Of a stretch of DNA of 18,209 nt, positions 1-5,809 are shown piece after piece. Origin of the DNA: an uncultured Oscillospiraceae bacterium. Lineage in GTDB: Bacteria; Bacillota; Clostridia; Oscillospirales; Oscillospiraceae. The stretch is taken from positions 1 to 18,209 of the forward strand of contig CAKTQM010000033.1 of the NCBI GenBank assembly GCA_934597125.1, in the 5' to 3' direction. A model generated the notes under the pieces. That model did no database searches. It had not been told where the DNA came from and worked only from the letters and a program-made list of their open reading frames with translations. The number at the start of each line of letters is the position of its first letter. Position 1 is the first letter of the stretch. A program made the translations under genes and the position numbers.

Positions 1-65
1 TCGACTTGCATGTGTTAAGCACGCCGCCAGCGTTCGTCCTGAGCCAGGATCAAACTCTCTATAAA
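1..65 (-). rRNA. rrs: 16S ribosomal RNA, 5' end only
   Basis: The reverse complement of this stretch carries the universal bacterial 16S 5' segment (AGAGTTTGATCCTGGCTCAG followed by GACGAACGCTGGCGGCGTGC and the CTTAACACATGCAAGTCGA block). By alignment to E. coli numbering from memory, G9 falls at position 57, which puts the mature 5' end near 65. Only about 65 bases lie in the window; the gene continues to the left. The GCTTAACACATGCAAG form is typical of Clostridia. Confidence 0.97.
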
Positions 66-285
66 TGGTATCTAAACGACCTTAGTCGTTCAAATCTTTA
101 CAGAGCTATTTGTCATAGCTTAAAACTTTTTATACTTAGCTTCACCGGTAATTGACTTAACCCGGTTCCACCAAGTTTTCAGTTGCGTTCCAGACTGTTT
201 TCACAGTCCTTCCCGCTCCCGTCTGGTGCTTTTCGTTTCGTTCGTTGTTTAATTTACAAGGTACACGCTCCACAACCGCGGAACA
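66..285 (-). other. rRNA operon leader (pre-16S spacer)
   Basis: This is the transcribed leader between the rRNA promoter and the mature 16S 5' end; no credible reading frame is present. It contains small hairpins: AACGAC/GTCGTT at 75-90 just upstream of the 16S end, and GACTGT/ACAGTC at 193-208, which also lies within a larger alternative CCAGAC/GTCTGG pairing. Such stems usually serve RNase III processing and folding. A boxA-like antitermination sequence (minus strand AGCTCTGTAAAG, about 98-109) is possible but weak. Confidence 0.75.
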
Positions 286-350
286 GTTGATATCTTACCA
301 CTCTATTCATAAAATGTCAACATCTTTTTTCAAATTTTCAAAACTTTTTT
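285..350 (-). promoter_or_regulatory. rRNA operon promoter with UP element
   Basis: On the minus strand a perfect -35 TTGACA (315-320) is followed after exactly 17 bases by TAAGAT (292-297), with predicted initiation near 285. Immediately upstream, 321-350 is a run of A and T tracts, the arrangement of an rRNA UP element. The distance to the 16S 5' end is about 220 bases, normal for an rRNA leader. Confidence 0.9.
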
Positions 351-375
351 CTGGATCCCCCAAAAGCAGTTTGGG

Positions 376-404
376 ATGACATTCCGCGCCGTCTGTGCTA
401 TACT
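376..404 (+). promoter_or_regulatory. Promoter for the zincin/ATPase pair
   Basis: ATGACA (376-381, five of six matches to the -35 consensus), a 17-base spacer and TATACT (399-404) form a good sigma-A type promoter facing right. Initiation would be near 411, leaving a leader of about 70 bases before the ATG at 481. It is divergent from the rRNA promoter, the two -35 boxes being about 55 bases apart. Confidence 0.7.
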
Positions 405-480
405 ATATATTTAAGGCAACAGCCGAACCCATTCCCGCCAAAAAACACCCTGACAACAGACACAGACAGGATCGTGTGAT

Positions 481-963
481 ATGCATATCTGGACAAAACC
501 CGACTGGGAAAAGATGCTTCCCCATGACCCTTTCCGGCGAACCGGCCTGCGTTTCCGCTACGGCGGCGATGTTCCGCCCGAGGTGAAGCGTGCGTGTTCC
601 CAGTTCGGAATCTGGCTGCGAACGCAGTATTCCTTCCCCCTGCGCGTCGTCGTTTATGTGAAAGGGAGCAAGACCATTCGCACACAAGACGGCGACCATG
701 TTGTGGGAAGCTTTTTCGAGCCGTTTTCCTATTCGGACGAGCCATACATCCGGATCGCGGCGGGTGACTATGACGACCTGGTCAACGCCTGGGGGAAAGA
801 TCGTGCGCTTGCTTCTATTCTTCTTACCTTGGCTCACGAATTGACTCACTACTACCAATGGATCAACAACATCCCGCTGACGCCGATCGGCCGGGAGCGG
901 CAGGCCGGCAGATACGCCGCCCTTGTCATCAACGAGTATGCATCAACCAGAGACCACCCTTAG
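481..963 (+). CDS. Small HExxH zincin-like metalloprotease
   Basis: This 160-residue soluble protein has no signal peptide or membrane segment. HELTH at residues 119-123 is a zincin active-site helix, with two His zinc ligands and a catalytic Glu. Sixteen residues later an ExxAxxxA pattern (E139, A142) could supply the third ligand, as in small gluzincins; that assignment is inference. The N-terminal 115 residues look like the beta-rich half of such a fold. The start is ATG 481 behind a modest AGGA at 468-471; no better start lies upstream. The stop TAG (961-963) overlaps the strong ribosome site of the next gene, so the two are probably translationally coupled. Substrate and biological role are unknown; I do not recognise a named family. 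A degenerate, non-proteolytic zincin is possible, but the HExxH residues are intact. Confidence 0.82.
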   Translation: MHIWTKPDWEKMLPHDPFRRTGLRFRYGGDVPPEVKRACSQFGIWLRTQYSFPLRVVVYVKGSKTIRTQDGDHVVGSFFEPFSYSDEPYIRIAAGDYDDLVNAWGKDRALASILLTLAHELTHYYQWINNIPLTPIGRERQAGRYAALVINEYASTRDHP

Positions 964-975
964 GAGGACGCCGCC

Positions 976-3165
976 GTGGAAATTCAGGAAATGCGCGCCA
1001 CATTCGGAAAATTACAGGATCAGACTCTGTCCCTTCAGCCCGGGCTAAACTGCATCTACGCCCCCAACGAATCGGGCAAATCCACATGGAGTCACTTCCT
1101 GCGGATCATGCTCTATGGCCTGAGTACCCGTGACCGCGGCGCACTGGCGGACAAAAACCGCTTCGCGCCCTGGAGCGGCGCCGCCATGCGGGGCCAGCTG
1201 CAGGTGGCGGACAGCACCGGCGTCAGCCTGACGCTCTCCCGCGATACCCGCCGCGCCAACGCCCCCATGGGGCACTTCACCTGCACCTACACCGGCACCG
1301 CCGACGCCGTGCCCGGCATCGACGGTCAAAACGCCGGCGAGACCCTGCTGGGCATCCCCCGCGAGGTGTTCGAGCGCAGCGCCTTCATCCGCCAAAGCGC
1401 CCTGGCCGTGGACAGCGACGCGGAATTGGAGCGGCGCATCGCCGCCCTTATCACCACCGGCGACGAGGACGTATCCTATACCGAGGTGCGCGACCGCCTG
1501 AAAAAGCAGCTGAACCGCCGCCGCAGCAACCGTACCACCGGCCAGATCCCCGCCCTGGAGCGGGAGATCGACGCCCTGACCCGCCAGCAGGCCAACCGCA
1601 ACGACCTGACGGAGCAGGCGGAGACCGCCCGCGCCCAGCTGGAAAGCCTGAACCGTCAGGTGGAAGAGCTGCAGGCCCAGCAGGCCCTGTGGCAGCAGCG
1701 CCAGCGGATGGAGGATATCCGCCGTTACCGTCAGGCACAGGCCGACGCCGACGAGGCCGAGGGCAAAGCCGCCCAGCTGCTGGCCCAGTCCGATGGCGTC
1801 CTGCCGCCGGACGACGCCCTGAACCGCATGGAGGGGCAGTGCGCCGCCCTGCAAACCTCTCAGACCGCTCTGCGGCAGGCCCAGGAGACCGCCCAGACCC
1901 ACCGGTCGGCGGCGGATGCCGCCGCGGCGCGCTGCGCCGCCCACCCTCTGGCCCCCGGTGACGCGGCCGCCTGTCAGGCGCGGCTGGAGGCCATCACCGC
2001 CCCCGCTATTCCCTCGCCTCTGCTGCCGGTCATCGGACTTTTGCTGCTTCTGTGCGGCGGGATCGGCGCCGCTTTCCACACCACGGCCCTCCAGCTCTGG
2101 CTGCTCATCGGCCTCGCCCTCAGCGGCGCCGGCCTCGCCGTTTTCTCGCTGCTGCAGCGAAAGAAAGCCCTTGCCGCCCGGGCCAAAGCCGACGCCGACC
2201 GCGCCGCCCTGACGGCTCAGATGGCCGACTATCTCCCCCTGCTGCAGCAACAGCAGGAGGTAGCCCGGCAGAGCCAGCAGTCCGCCGCCGCTGCCGCCGG
2301 ACTGTCCGACGCCTATCAGCAGCAGCTGCTGACGCTGCTGTCCGCCCTGCAGCCCTACGCCCCCGCCGTGGGCGACCTGACCGGCGCCCAGACGGCTCTT
2401 GTCCAGCTGCGGCGGCAGCGGGCCGCCCTGTCCGCTGCCCGCCAGGCGGCGCGGGACGCCGCCATGCGCCGCGACCTGCTGGCCCAGCATTTGCCGGAGG
2501 GCCCCCTGCCGGACACCGACACCTCCCTGCCCCACCCGCTCCTCTCCCGGGAGGAGGTGGCCGTGCGGCTGCCCCAGCTCACAACGCTGCGGCAGAGCGC
2601 CCGCTCCCGTCTGGACACCCTGACCGGCCAGCTCCGCTCGCTGGACAGCGCCGAGGATCTGGATGCCCAGCTGCGCCAGAAAAAGCAGCAACTAACCGAC
2701 CTGCAGGGGGAATACGACGCCCTGGCTCTGGCCATGACCGTGCTGGACGAGGCCAACGCCACGCTGCAAAACCGTTTCTCCCCCGCGCTGGGCGCACGGG
2801 CGGCGGAGATCTTCAGCCAGATCACCGCCGGCCGGTATCAAAAGGTGCTGCTCAGCCGGGATTTCTCTCTGGAGACCGACAGCGAGGGTACCCAGCGCAG
2901 CGTTCAGCTGCTGAGTCAGGGCGCCGCCGACCAGCTGTACCTGGCGGTGCGTCTCGCCATCTGCGATCTGGTGCTGCCCCAGGACAAACACGTCCCCCTG
3001 ATCCTGGACGACGCCTTCCTCAGCTTCGACGACGACCGCCTTCACGCCGCCCTGAATTATCTGCTGCAGGAGGGCGAAAACCGCCAGATCCTGCTGTTTA
3101 CCTGTCAAAAACGGGAAAGCGCCTACCTCAGCGGGCATAAAAACGTCACGCTTCTGGCAATCTAA
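976..3165 (+). CDS. Membrane-anchored SMC/SbcC-like AAA ATPase (YhaN type)
   Basis: This 729-residue protein has the split ATPase architecture of SMC/RecF/SbcC proteins. An N-terminal Walker A (APNESGKST, 29-37) and a C-terminal signature (LLSQGAADQ, 645-653) with Walker B (PLILDDAF, 674-681) are separated by long Gln/Ala/Arg-rich coiled coils (about 165-285 and 395-640). Two hydrophobic helices at about 347-366 and 370-391 interrupt the coil, the hallmark of the Bacillus YhaN group. The start is GTG 976, eight bases behind AGGAGG (962-967). YhaN proteins are normally encoded beside the YhaO-type metallophosphoesterase, as SbcC is with SbcD; no such gene lies in the window, and the upstream partner is a zincin. 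The H-loop region reads FTCQKRE, with Gln where these ATPases usually have His. A role in DNA repair or processing at the membrane is inferred from the family. Confidence 0.88.
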   Translation: MEIQEMRATFGKLQDQTLSLQPGLNCIYAPNESGKSTWSHFLRIMLYGLSTRDRGALADKNRFAPWSGAAMRGQLQVADSTGVSLTLSRDTRRANAPMGHFTCTYTGTADAVPGIDGQNAGETLLGIPREVFERSAFIRQSALAVDSDAELERRIAALITTGDEDVSYTEVRDRLKKQLNRRRSNRTTGQIPALEREIDALTRQQANRNDLTEQAETARAQLESLNRQVEELQAQQALWQQRQRMEDIRRYRQAQADADEAEGKAAQLLAQSDGVLPPDDALNRMEGQCAALQTSQTALRQAQETAQTHRSAADAAAARCAAHPLAPGDAAACQARLEAITAPAIPSPLLPVIGLLLLLCGGIGAAFHTTALQLWLLIGLALSGAGLAVFSLLQRKKALAARAKADADRAALTAQMADYLPLLQQQQEVARQSQQSAAAAAGLSDAYQQQLLTLLSALQPYAPAVGDLTGAQTALVQLRRQRAALSAARQAARDAAMRRDLLAQHLPEGPLPDTDTSLPHPLLSREEVAVRLPQLTTLRQSARSRLDTLTGQLRSLDSAEDLDAQLRQKKQQLTDLQGEYDALALAMTVLDEANATLQNRFSPALGARAAEIFSQITAGRYQKVLLSRDFSLETDSEGTQRSVQLLSQGAADQLYLAVRLAICDLVLPQDKHVPLILDDAFLSFDDDRLHAALNYLLQEGENRQILLFTCQKRESAYLSGHKNVTLLAI

Positions 3166-3167
3166 GC

Positions 3168-3203
3168 TTGCCATCCGCCCCGTTTGGTGCTATACATTAT
3201 AAT
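3168..3203 (+). promoter_or_regulatory. Promoter for the zinc-ribbon/Mrp unit
   Basis: TTGCCA (3168-3173), 17 bases, then TATACA (3191-3196) begins two bases after the ATPase stop codon. A second, perfect TATAAT sits at 3198-3203 but has no -35 at proper spacing. This suggests the next two genes have their own transcript in addition to any read-through. Confidence 0.65.
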
Positions 3204-3227
3204 ATGTACGGCAAAGGAGGGATCCCC

Positions 3228-3545
3228 ATGGCACAGTTCGACTGTCTGCGCTGCGGCACGGCCATGCGCTTCATCGGACAGGAAAAATTACAGCTGGGTC
3301 AAACCAGCTGGCTGCTGGGCGACTGGCCCAACCTGGTCTCCGGTGCGCTGAAGGTATCCATCATGGCGTGCCCCCATTGCGGAAAGCTGGAGTTCTTCTC
3401 CGGCGGCGATGTCGCGCCCACAGTAGACATAGGCGACAGTGATCTGCCCCAGCGCACCTGCCCCGTCTGCGGCAGCCGCCACGATTTCGACTACCCCAAA
3501 TGCCCCCTGTGCGGCCACGTTTACGGCCCTCAGGACGAATTCTGA
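3228..3545 (+). CDS. Double zinc-ribbon protein, function unknown
   Basis: I choose ATG 3228 because AAAGGAGG (3213-3220) sits seven bases upstream; an in-frame extension back to 3168 would overlap the promoter. The protein has 105 residues and four CxxC knuckles: CLRC near the N terminus, CPHC in the middle, and CPVC and CPLC near the C terminus. That is enough for two zinc ribbons. Between the first two knuckles is a Trp/Leu-rich stretch (TSWLLGDWPNL). There are no membrane segments. Only 30 bases separate it from the Mrp-type gene, so the two are probably co-transcribed, suggesting a link to metal or Fe-S handling; this is inference. It could equally be a small nucleic-acid or protein-binding adaptor. 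Confidence 0.8.
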   Translation: MAQFDCLRCGTAMRFIGQEKLQLGQTSWLLGDWPNLVSGALKVSIMACPHCGKLEFFSGGDVAPTVDIGDSDLPQRTCPVCGSRHDFDYPKCPLCGHVYGPQDEF

Positions 3546-3575
3546 TTGTGATTTGAGAAAAAAGGAGACGTAACA

Positions 3576-4400
3576 ATGAGCGATTGCACCCATGATTGCA
3601 GCACCTGCGGCGAAAGCTGCGGCGAGCGTAAGGAAGCCAGCGTGCTGGAGAAAAAGCCCCTGCGTGACGGCTGCCGCGTCGGCAAGGTCTACGGCGTCGT
3701 ATCCGGCAAGGGCGGCGTCGGCAAGTCCATGGTTACCAGCCAGCTGGCGGTGGCCGTCCGGCGTCAGGGCTACAACGTAGCCATTCTGGACGCGGATATC
3801 ACCGGCCCCTCCATTCCCCAGGCCTTCGGCGTCCACCACCGCGCCGGCGCCGTGGGCGACGCCATCCTCCCCGTGGAGAGCCGCACCGGCATCCAGCTGA
3901 TGAGCGTCAACCTGCTGCTGGAGCACGAGACCGACCCCGTCATCTGGCGCGGCCCCGTCATCGGCGGCGTGGTGCAGCAGTTCTGGAGCGACGTGATCTG
4001 GGACGACGTGGACTATATGTTCGTGGATATGCCCCCCGGCACCGGCGATGTGGCCCTGAACGTGTTCCAGTCCCTGCCGGTGGACGGCATCATCATCGTC
4101 ACCACCCCCCAGGAGCTGGTGTCCATGGTGGTGGAAAAGGCCGTGAAGATGGCCCAGCTGATGCACATTCCCATCGTGGGTCTGGTGGAAAACATGAGCT
4201 ACGTCCCCTGCCCCGACTGCGGCAAAAAGATCTACCTCTTCGGCGAAGGCAAGACCGAGGCGGCCGCGGCGCGCTACGGCGTGCCCCTGCTGGCTAAAAT
4301 GCCCATTGATCCCGCCCTGACCCAACTGGTGGATGCGGGCCATATCGAGGATCTCCAGGCCGACTGGCTCACCCCCGCCGTGGACGCCATCTTGAAGTGA
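3576..4400 (+). CDS. Mrp/NBP35-family Fe-S cluster carrier ATPase
   Basis: This 274-residue cytoplasmic P-loop NTPase has the deviant Walker A GKGGVGKS (44-51) of the Mrp/MinD/NBP35 family. It also has the conserved ADITGPSIP and DMPPGTGDV segments and a C-terminal CPDC (212-215) that in Mrp homologues coordinates a bridging [4Fe-4S] cluster in the dimer. The N terminus carries four extra cysteines (C4, C8, C11, C15), resembling the N-terminal cluster of Nbp35-type proteins, although the spacing is not the classical one. The family scaffolds or carries Fe-S clusters to apo-enzymes. The ribosome site AAGGAGA lies about ten bases before ATG 3576. The gene follows the zinc-ribbon gene and ends just before a strong terminator. 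Confidence 0.93.
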   Translation: MSDCTHDCSTCGESCGERKEASVLEKKPLRDGCRVGKVYGVVSGKGGVGKSMVTSQLAVAVRRQGYNVAILDADITGPSIPQAFGVHHRAGAVGDAILPVESRTGIQLMSVNLLLEHETDPVIWRGPVIGGVVQQFWSDVIWDDVDYMFVDMPPGTGDVALNVFQSLPVDGIIIVTTPQELVSMVVEKAVKMAQLMHIPIVGLVENMSYVPCPDCGKKIYLFGEGKTEAAAARYGVPLLAKMPIDPALTQLVDAGHIEDLQADWLTPAVDAILK

Positions 4401-4408
4401 ATCCCATG

Positions 4409-4448
4409 AAAAAAGCAGCGCTGCCCGAAGGGCGGCGCTGCTTTTTTT
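4409..4448 (+). terminator. Rho-independent terminator after the Mrp gene
   Basis: A 12-13 bp stem starting at 4414, with a three-base GAA loop (4427-4429) and one G-U type mismatch, is followed by seven T residues (4442-4448). Six A residues precede it, so it could act in both directions. Confidence 0.9.
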
Positions 4449-4462
4449 CATTTAACTTTTGC

Positions 4463-4511
4463 GGCTTCGCAGGGGCCAAAGCCTCCCCTGTGCCGTTCCT
4501 CCGGCGGCACA
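4463..4511. repeat. Degenerate fragment of intergenic repeats A/B
   Basis: CTTCGCAGGGGC (4465-4476 region) matches a block of repeat B, and CCAAAGCCTCCCCTGTG (4476-4492) matches the left edge of repeat A. It is followed by a GTGCCG/CGGCAC hairpin (4491-4511). It lies in the leader region of the ZIP gene and appears to be a decayed or recombined copy. Confidence 0.55.
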
Positions 4512-4569
4512 ACTTTCTTTTCCCCCGCATACCATGAAAATAGCACACCACAGAAAGGGTGCATTTCTC

Positions 4570-5313
4570 ATGCTGTTTCTTGTCATTCTCACCGCTCTAT
4601 GCGTGGGCGGCGCCACCATGCTGGGGGCCGTGGGCGGCTACTGCTTTCGGGGCGCGGCGCGGCGGGCGGACGGCGGCGCCGTCATGGCCTTTGCCGCCGG
4701 TATCATGCTCAGCGCCGCCATCGCCGGACTGATCCTGCCCTCGCTGCAGAGCGGCGGGGTCTGGGCCGTGCCGGTGACCGCCGCAGGTATCCTGTCCGGC
4801 GCGGCCTTTTTGCTGCTGCTGGAGCAGCTGGCGGCACGGATGCAGCGGCTGTCCGGCCTCGGCGGCACAGCCCCCTCGCCCCAGCGGCAGCGGGTGCTGC
4901 TGTTCGTGGCCGCCATGGCCATCCATAATCTGCCGGAGGGACTGGCCGCCGGCGTGGGCTTCGGCACCGAGGATATCCCCCGGGCCCTGGCCATTGCCGG
5001 CGGCATCGCCCTGCAAAACCTGCCGGAGGGCATGGTGCTCATCGCCCCCATGCTGCAATCGGGCATCCCGCCCCGCCGCACGCTGCTGCTGGCCGTCTCC
5101 ACCGGCGTGGTGGAGATCGTCGGCACCCTGCTGGGCTACGCCACCGTCTCCCTCAGCGCGGCGGTGCTGCCGTTTCTGCTGGCCTTCGCCGGCGGCGCCA
5201 TGCTGTATCTCATCTGCGATGACATGATCCCCGCCTGCCGCGGCCGCAAAAACACCTGCCGCCTTCTCCTCGGCTTCTGCCTCATGCTGGCGCTGGACTT
5301 CTATCTGGGATAA
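4570..5313 (+). CDS. ZIP-family metal transporter (GufA/ZIP11-like)
   Basis: This 247-residue, strongly hydrophobic protein has about eight membrane segments. The ZIP metal-binding helices are visible: HNLPEG at 119-124 (TM4) and QNLPEG at 149-154 (TM5). The Gln in the second motif is the GufA/ZIP11 form rather than the His of ZupT. A later E182 and the DDMIP at 217-221 occupy positions where relatives have conserved acids. The likely role is uptake of zinc or another divalent metal across the cytoplasmic membrane. I choose ATG 4570 because AGAAAGGG precedes it by about ten bases; ATG 4534 and the longer frame from 4459 have no ribosome site and include repeat-derived sequence. It is transcribed alone, between a terminator and the repeat-filled gap. 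Confidence 0.88.
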   Translation: MLFLVILTALCVGGATMLGAVGGYCFRGAARRADGGAVMAFAAGIMLSAAIAGLILPSLQSGGVWAVPVTAAGILSGAAFLLLLEQLAARMQRLSGLGGTAPSPQRQRVLLFVAAMAIHNLPEGLAAGVGFGTEDIPRALAIAGGIALQNLPEGMVLIAPMLQSGIPPRRTLLLAVSTGVVEIVGTLLGYATVSLSAAVLPFLLAFAGGAMLYLICDDMIPACRGRKNTCRLLLGFCLMLALDFYLG

Positions 5314-5459
5314 ACCGCCCATCCGCAGGGGAGCAGCGTCCTCGACGCCCCGCCGGTGAACGTACCCTAAAGCCGCCCTTATGTAAGAGGCAGCCGCTAC
5401 GGCAGCCTAAGGGTAGGCCATCAGCAACCAGCGACCCTCCGTAGGGCGGGGTGCCCTCA
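5314..5459. other. Non-coding gap with decayed hairpin repeats
   Basis: No credible gene is present. GCGTC/GACGC (5336-5348) belongs to a short palindromic block of 16 bases whose reverse complement recurs exactly at 14779-14794. A second weak hairpin around 5374-5392 resembles a degenerate right end of repeat A. Both lie immediately upstream of the better-preserved C-B-A repeat cluster. No clear terminator for the ZIP gene is visible. Confidence 0.5.
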
Positions 5460-5466
5460 CCCCGCC
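5445..5466. repeat. Repeat C, copy 1 (palindromic hairpin)
   Basis: GGCGGGGTG, a four-base loop and CACCCCGCC form a perfect 9-bp stem, flanked on the left by CCGTAGG. A matching hairpin occurs at 10189-10210, and a related 8-bp version at 14722-14740. It abuts repeat B copy 1. Confidence 0.75.
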
Positions 5467-5587
5467 GCGCACAGAGCGCACGGCGAAGCTTCGCAGGGGC
5501 GGACGGCGTGCGCAGTGAAGCGCAGCGGAACGAGTACCCTTGGGGTATCCGCCCGATGGGTGAACGCAAGTATTTTCACGATGCACC
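5460..5587 (+). repeat. Repeat B, copy 1 (128 bp)
   Basis: About 128 bases recur in inverted orientation at 8401-8529 with roughly six differences (about 95% identity by eye). Landmarks are CGAAGCTTCG at the left, GTACCCTTGGGGTATCC in the middle and GCAAGTATTTTCACGATGCA at the right end. All six frames are open over part of it and give peptides without recognisable domains, so I treat it as non-coding. Repeat A follows after 11 bases. Confidence 0.85.
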
Positions 5588-5598
5588 GCGCCATCCAA

Positions 5599-5713
5599 GC
5601 CTCCCCTGTGTAAGGGGAGGTGGCACGGCGAAGCCGTGACGGAGGGGTTGTTCTGCAACCGACAATCCCCCAGTCAGCCTTGCGGCTGACAGCCCCCTTT
5701 GCACAAGGGGGCC
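5599..5713 (+). repeat. Repeat A, copy 1 (about 115 bp, multi-hairpin)
   Basis: It begins with CCTCCCC/GGGGAGG (5600-5606 with 5614-5620), contains inner GGCACGGCGAAGCCGTG and GTCAGC...GCTGAC hairpins, and ends with GCCCCC/GGGGGC (5692-5712). The same order of blocks occurs in reverse orientation at 10011-10121. A lone right-end hairpin is at 8368-8388. The structure suggests a small non-autonomous, folding-prone repeat. No transposase lies nearby. Confidence 0.85.
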
Positions 5714-5774
5714 TTTGATGGTGCGGTGGATACCTGATAAAGGCTGTCGGCAACATAGCTGCCGAGATCGGCGC

Positions 5775-5808
5775 TAAAAAGCCTTGGCCTCCCCGGCCAA
5801 GGCTTTTT
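5775..5808 (-). terminator. Terminator of the Bce-type ABC operon
   Basis: AAAAAGCCTTGGCC and GGCCAAGGCTTTTT (5776-5806) pair around a four-base loop, giving a stem of at least 9 bp flanked by A and T runs. It lies directly after the permease stop codon on the minus strand and may also terminate rightward transcripts. Confidence 0.9.
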
Positions 5809-5809
5809 G

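Noticed and set aside
1045..2691. Long minus-strand frame of 548 codons
   Set aside because: It lies opposite the YhaN-type ATPase gene, has a low-complexity Gly/Gln/Leu composition and no motif; it is an antisense shadow caused by high GC content.
3198..3203. TATAAT as the main -10 box of the zinc-ribbon gene
   Set aside because: It is a perfect hexamer but has no -35 at 16-18 bases; TATACA at 3191-3196 is correctly spaced from TTGCCA. It may still contribute.
4459..4569. N-terminal extension of the ZIP transporter
   Set aside because: The extension is translated from repeat fragments, has no ribosome site and would place a basic segment before the first membrane helix; ATG 4570 has a proper ribosome site.
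5451..5639. Small protein genes within repeats A and B
   Set aside because: Several overlapping frames on both strands are open across the repeats, none has a convincing ribosome site, and the sequence is repeated and hairpin-forming.
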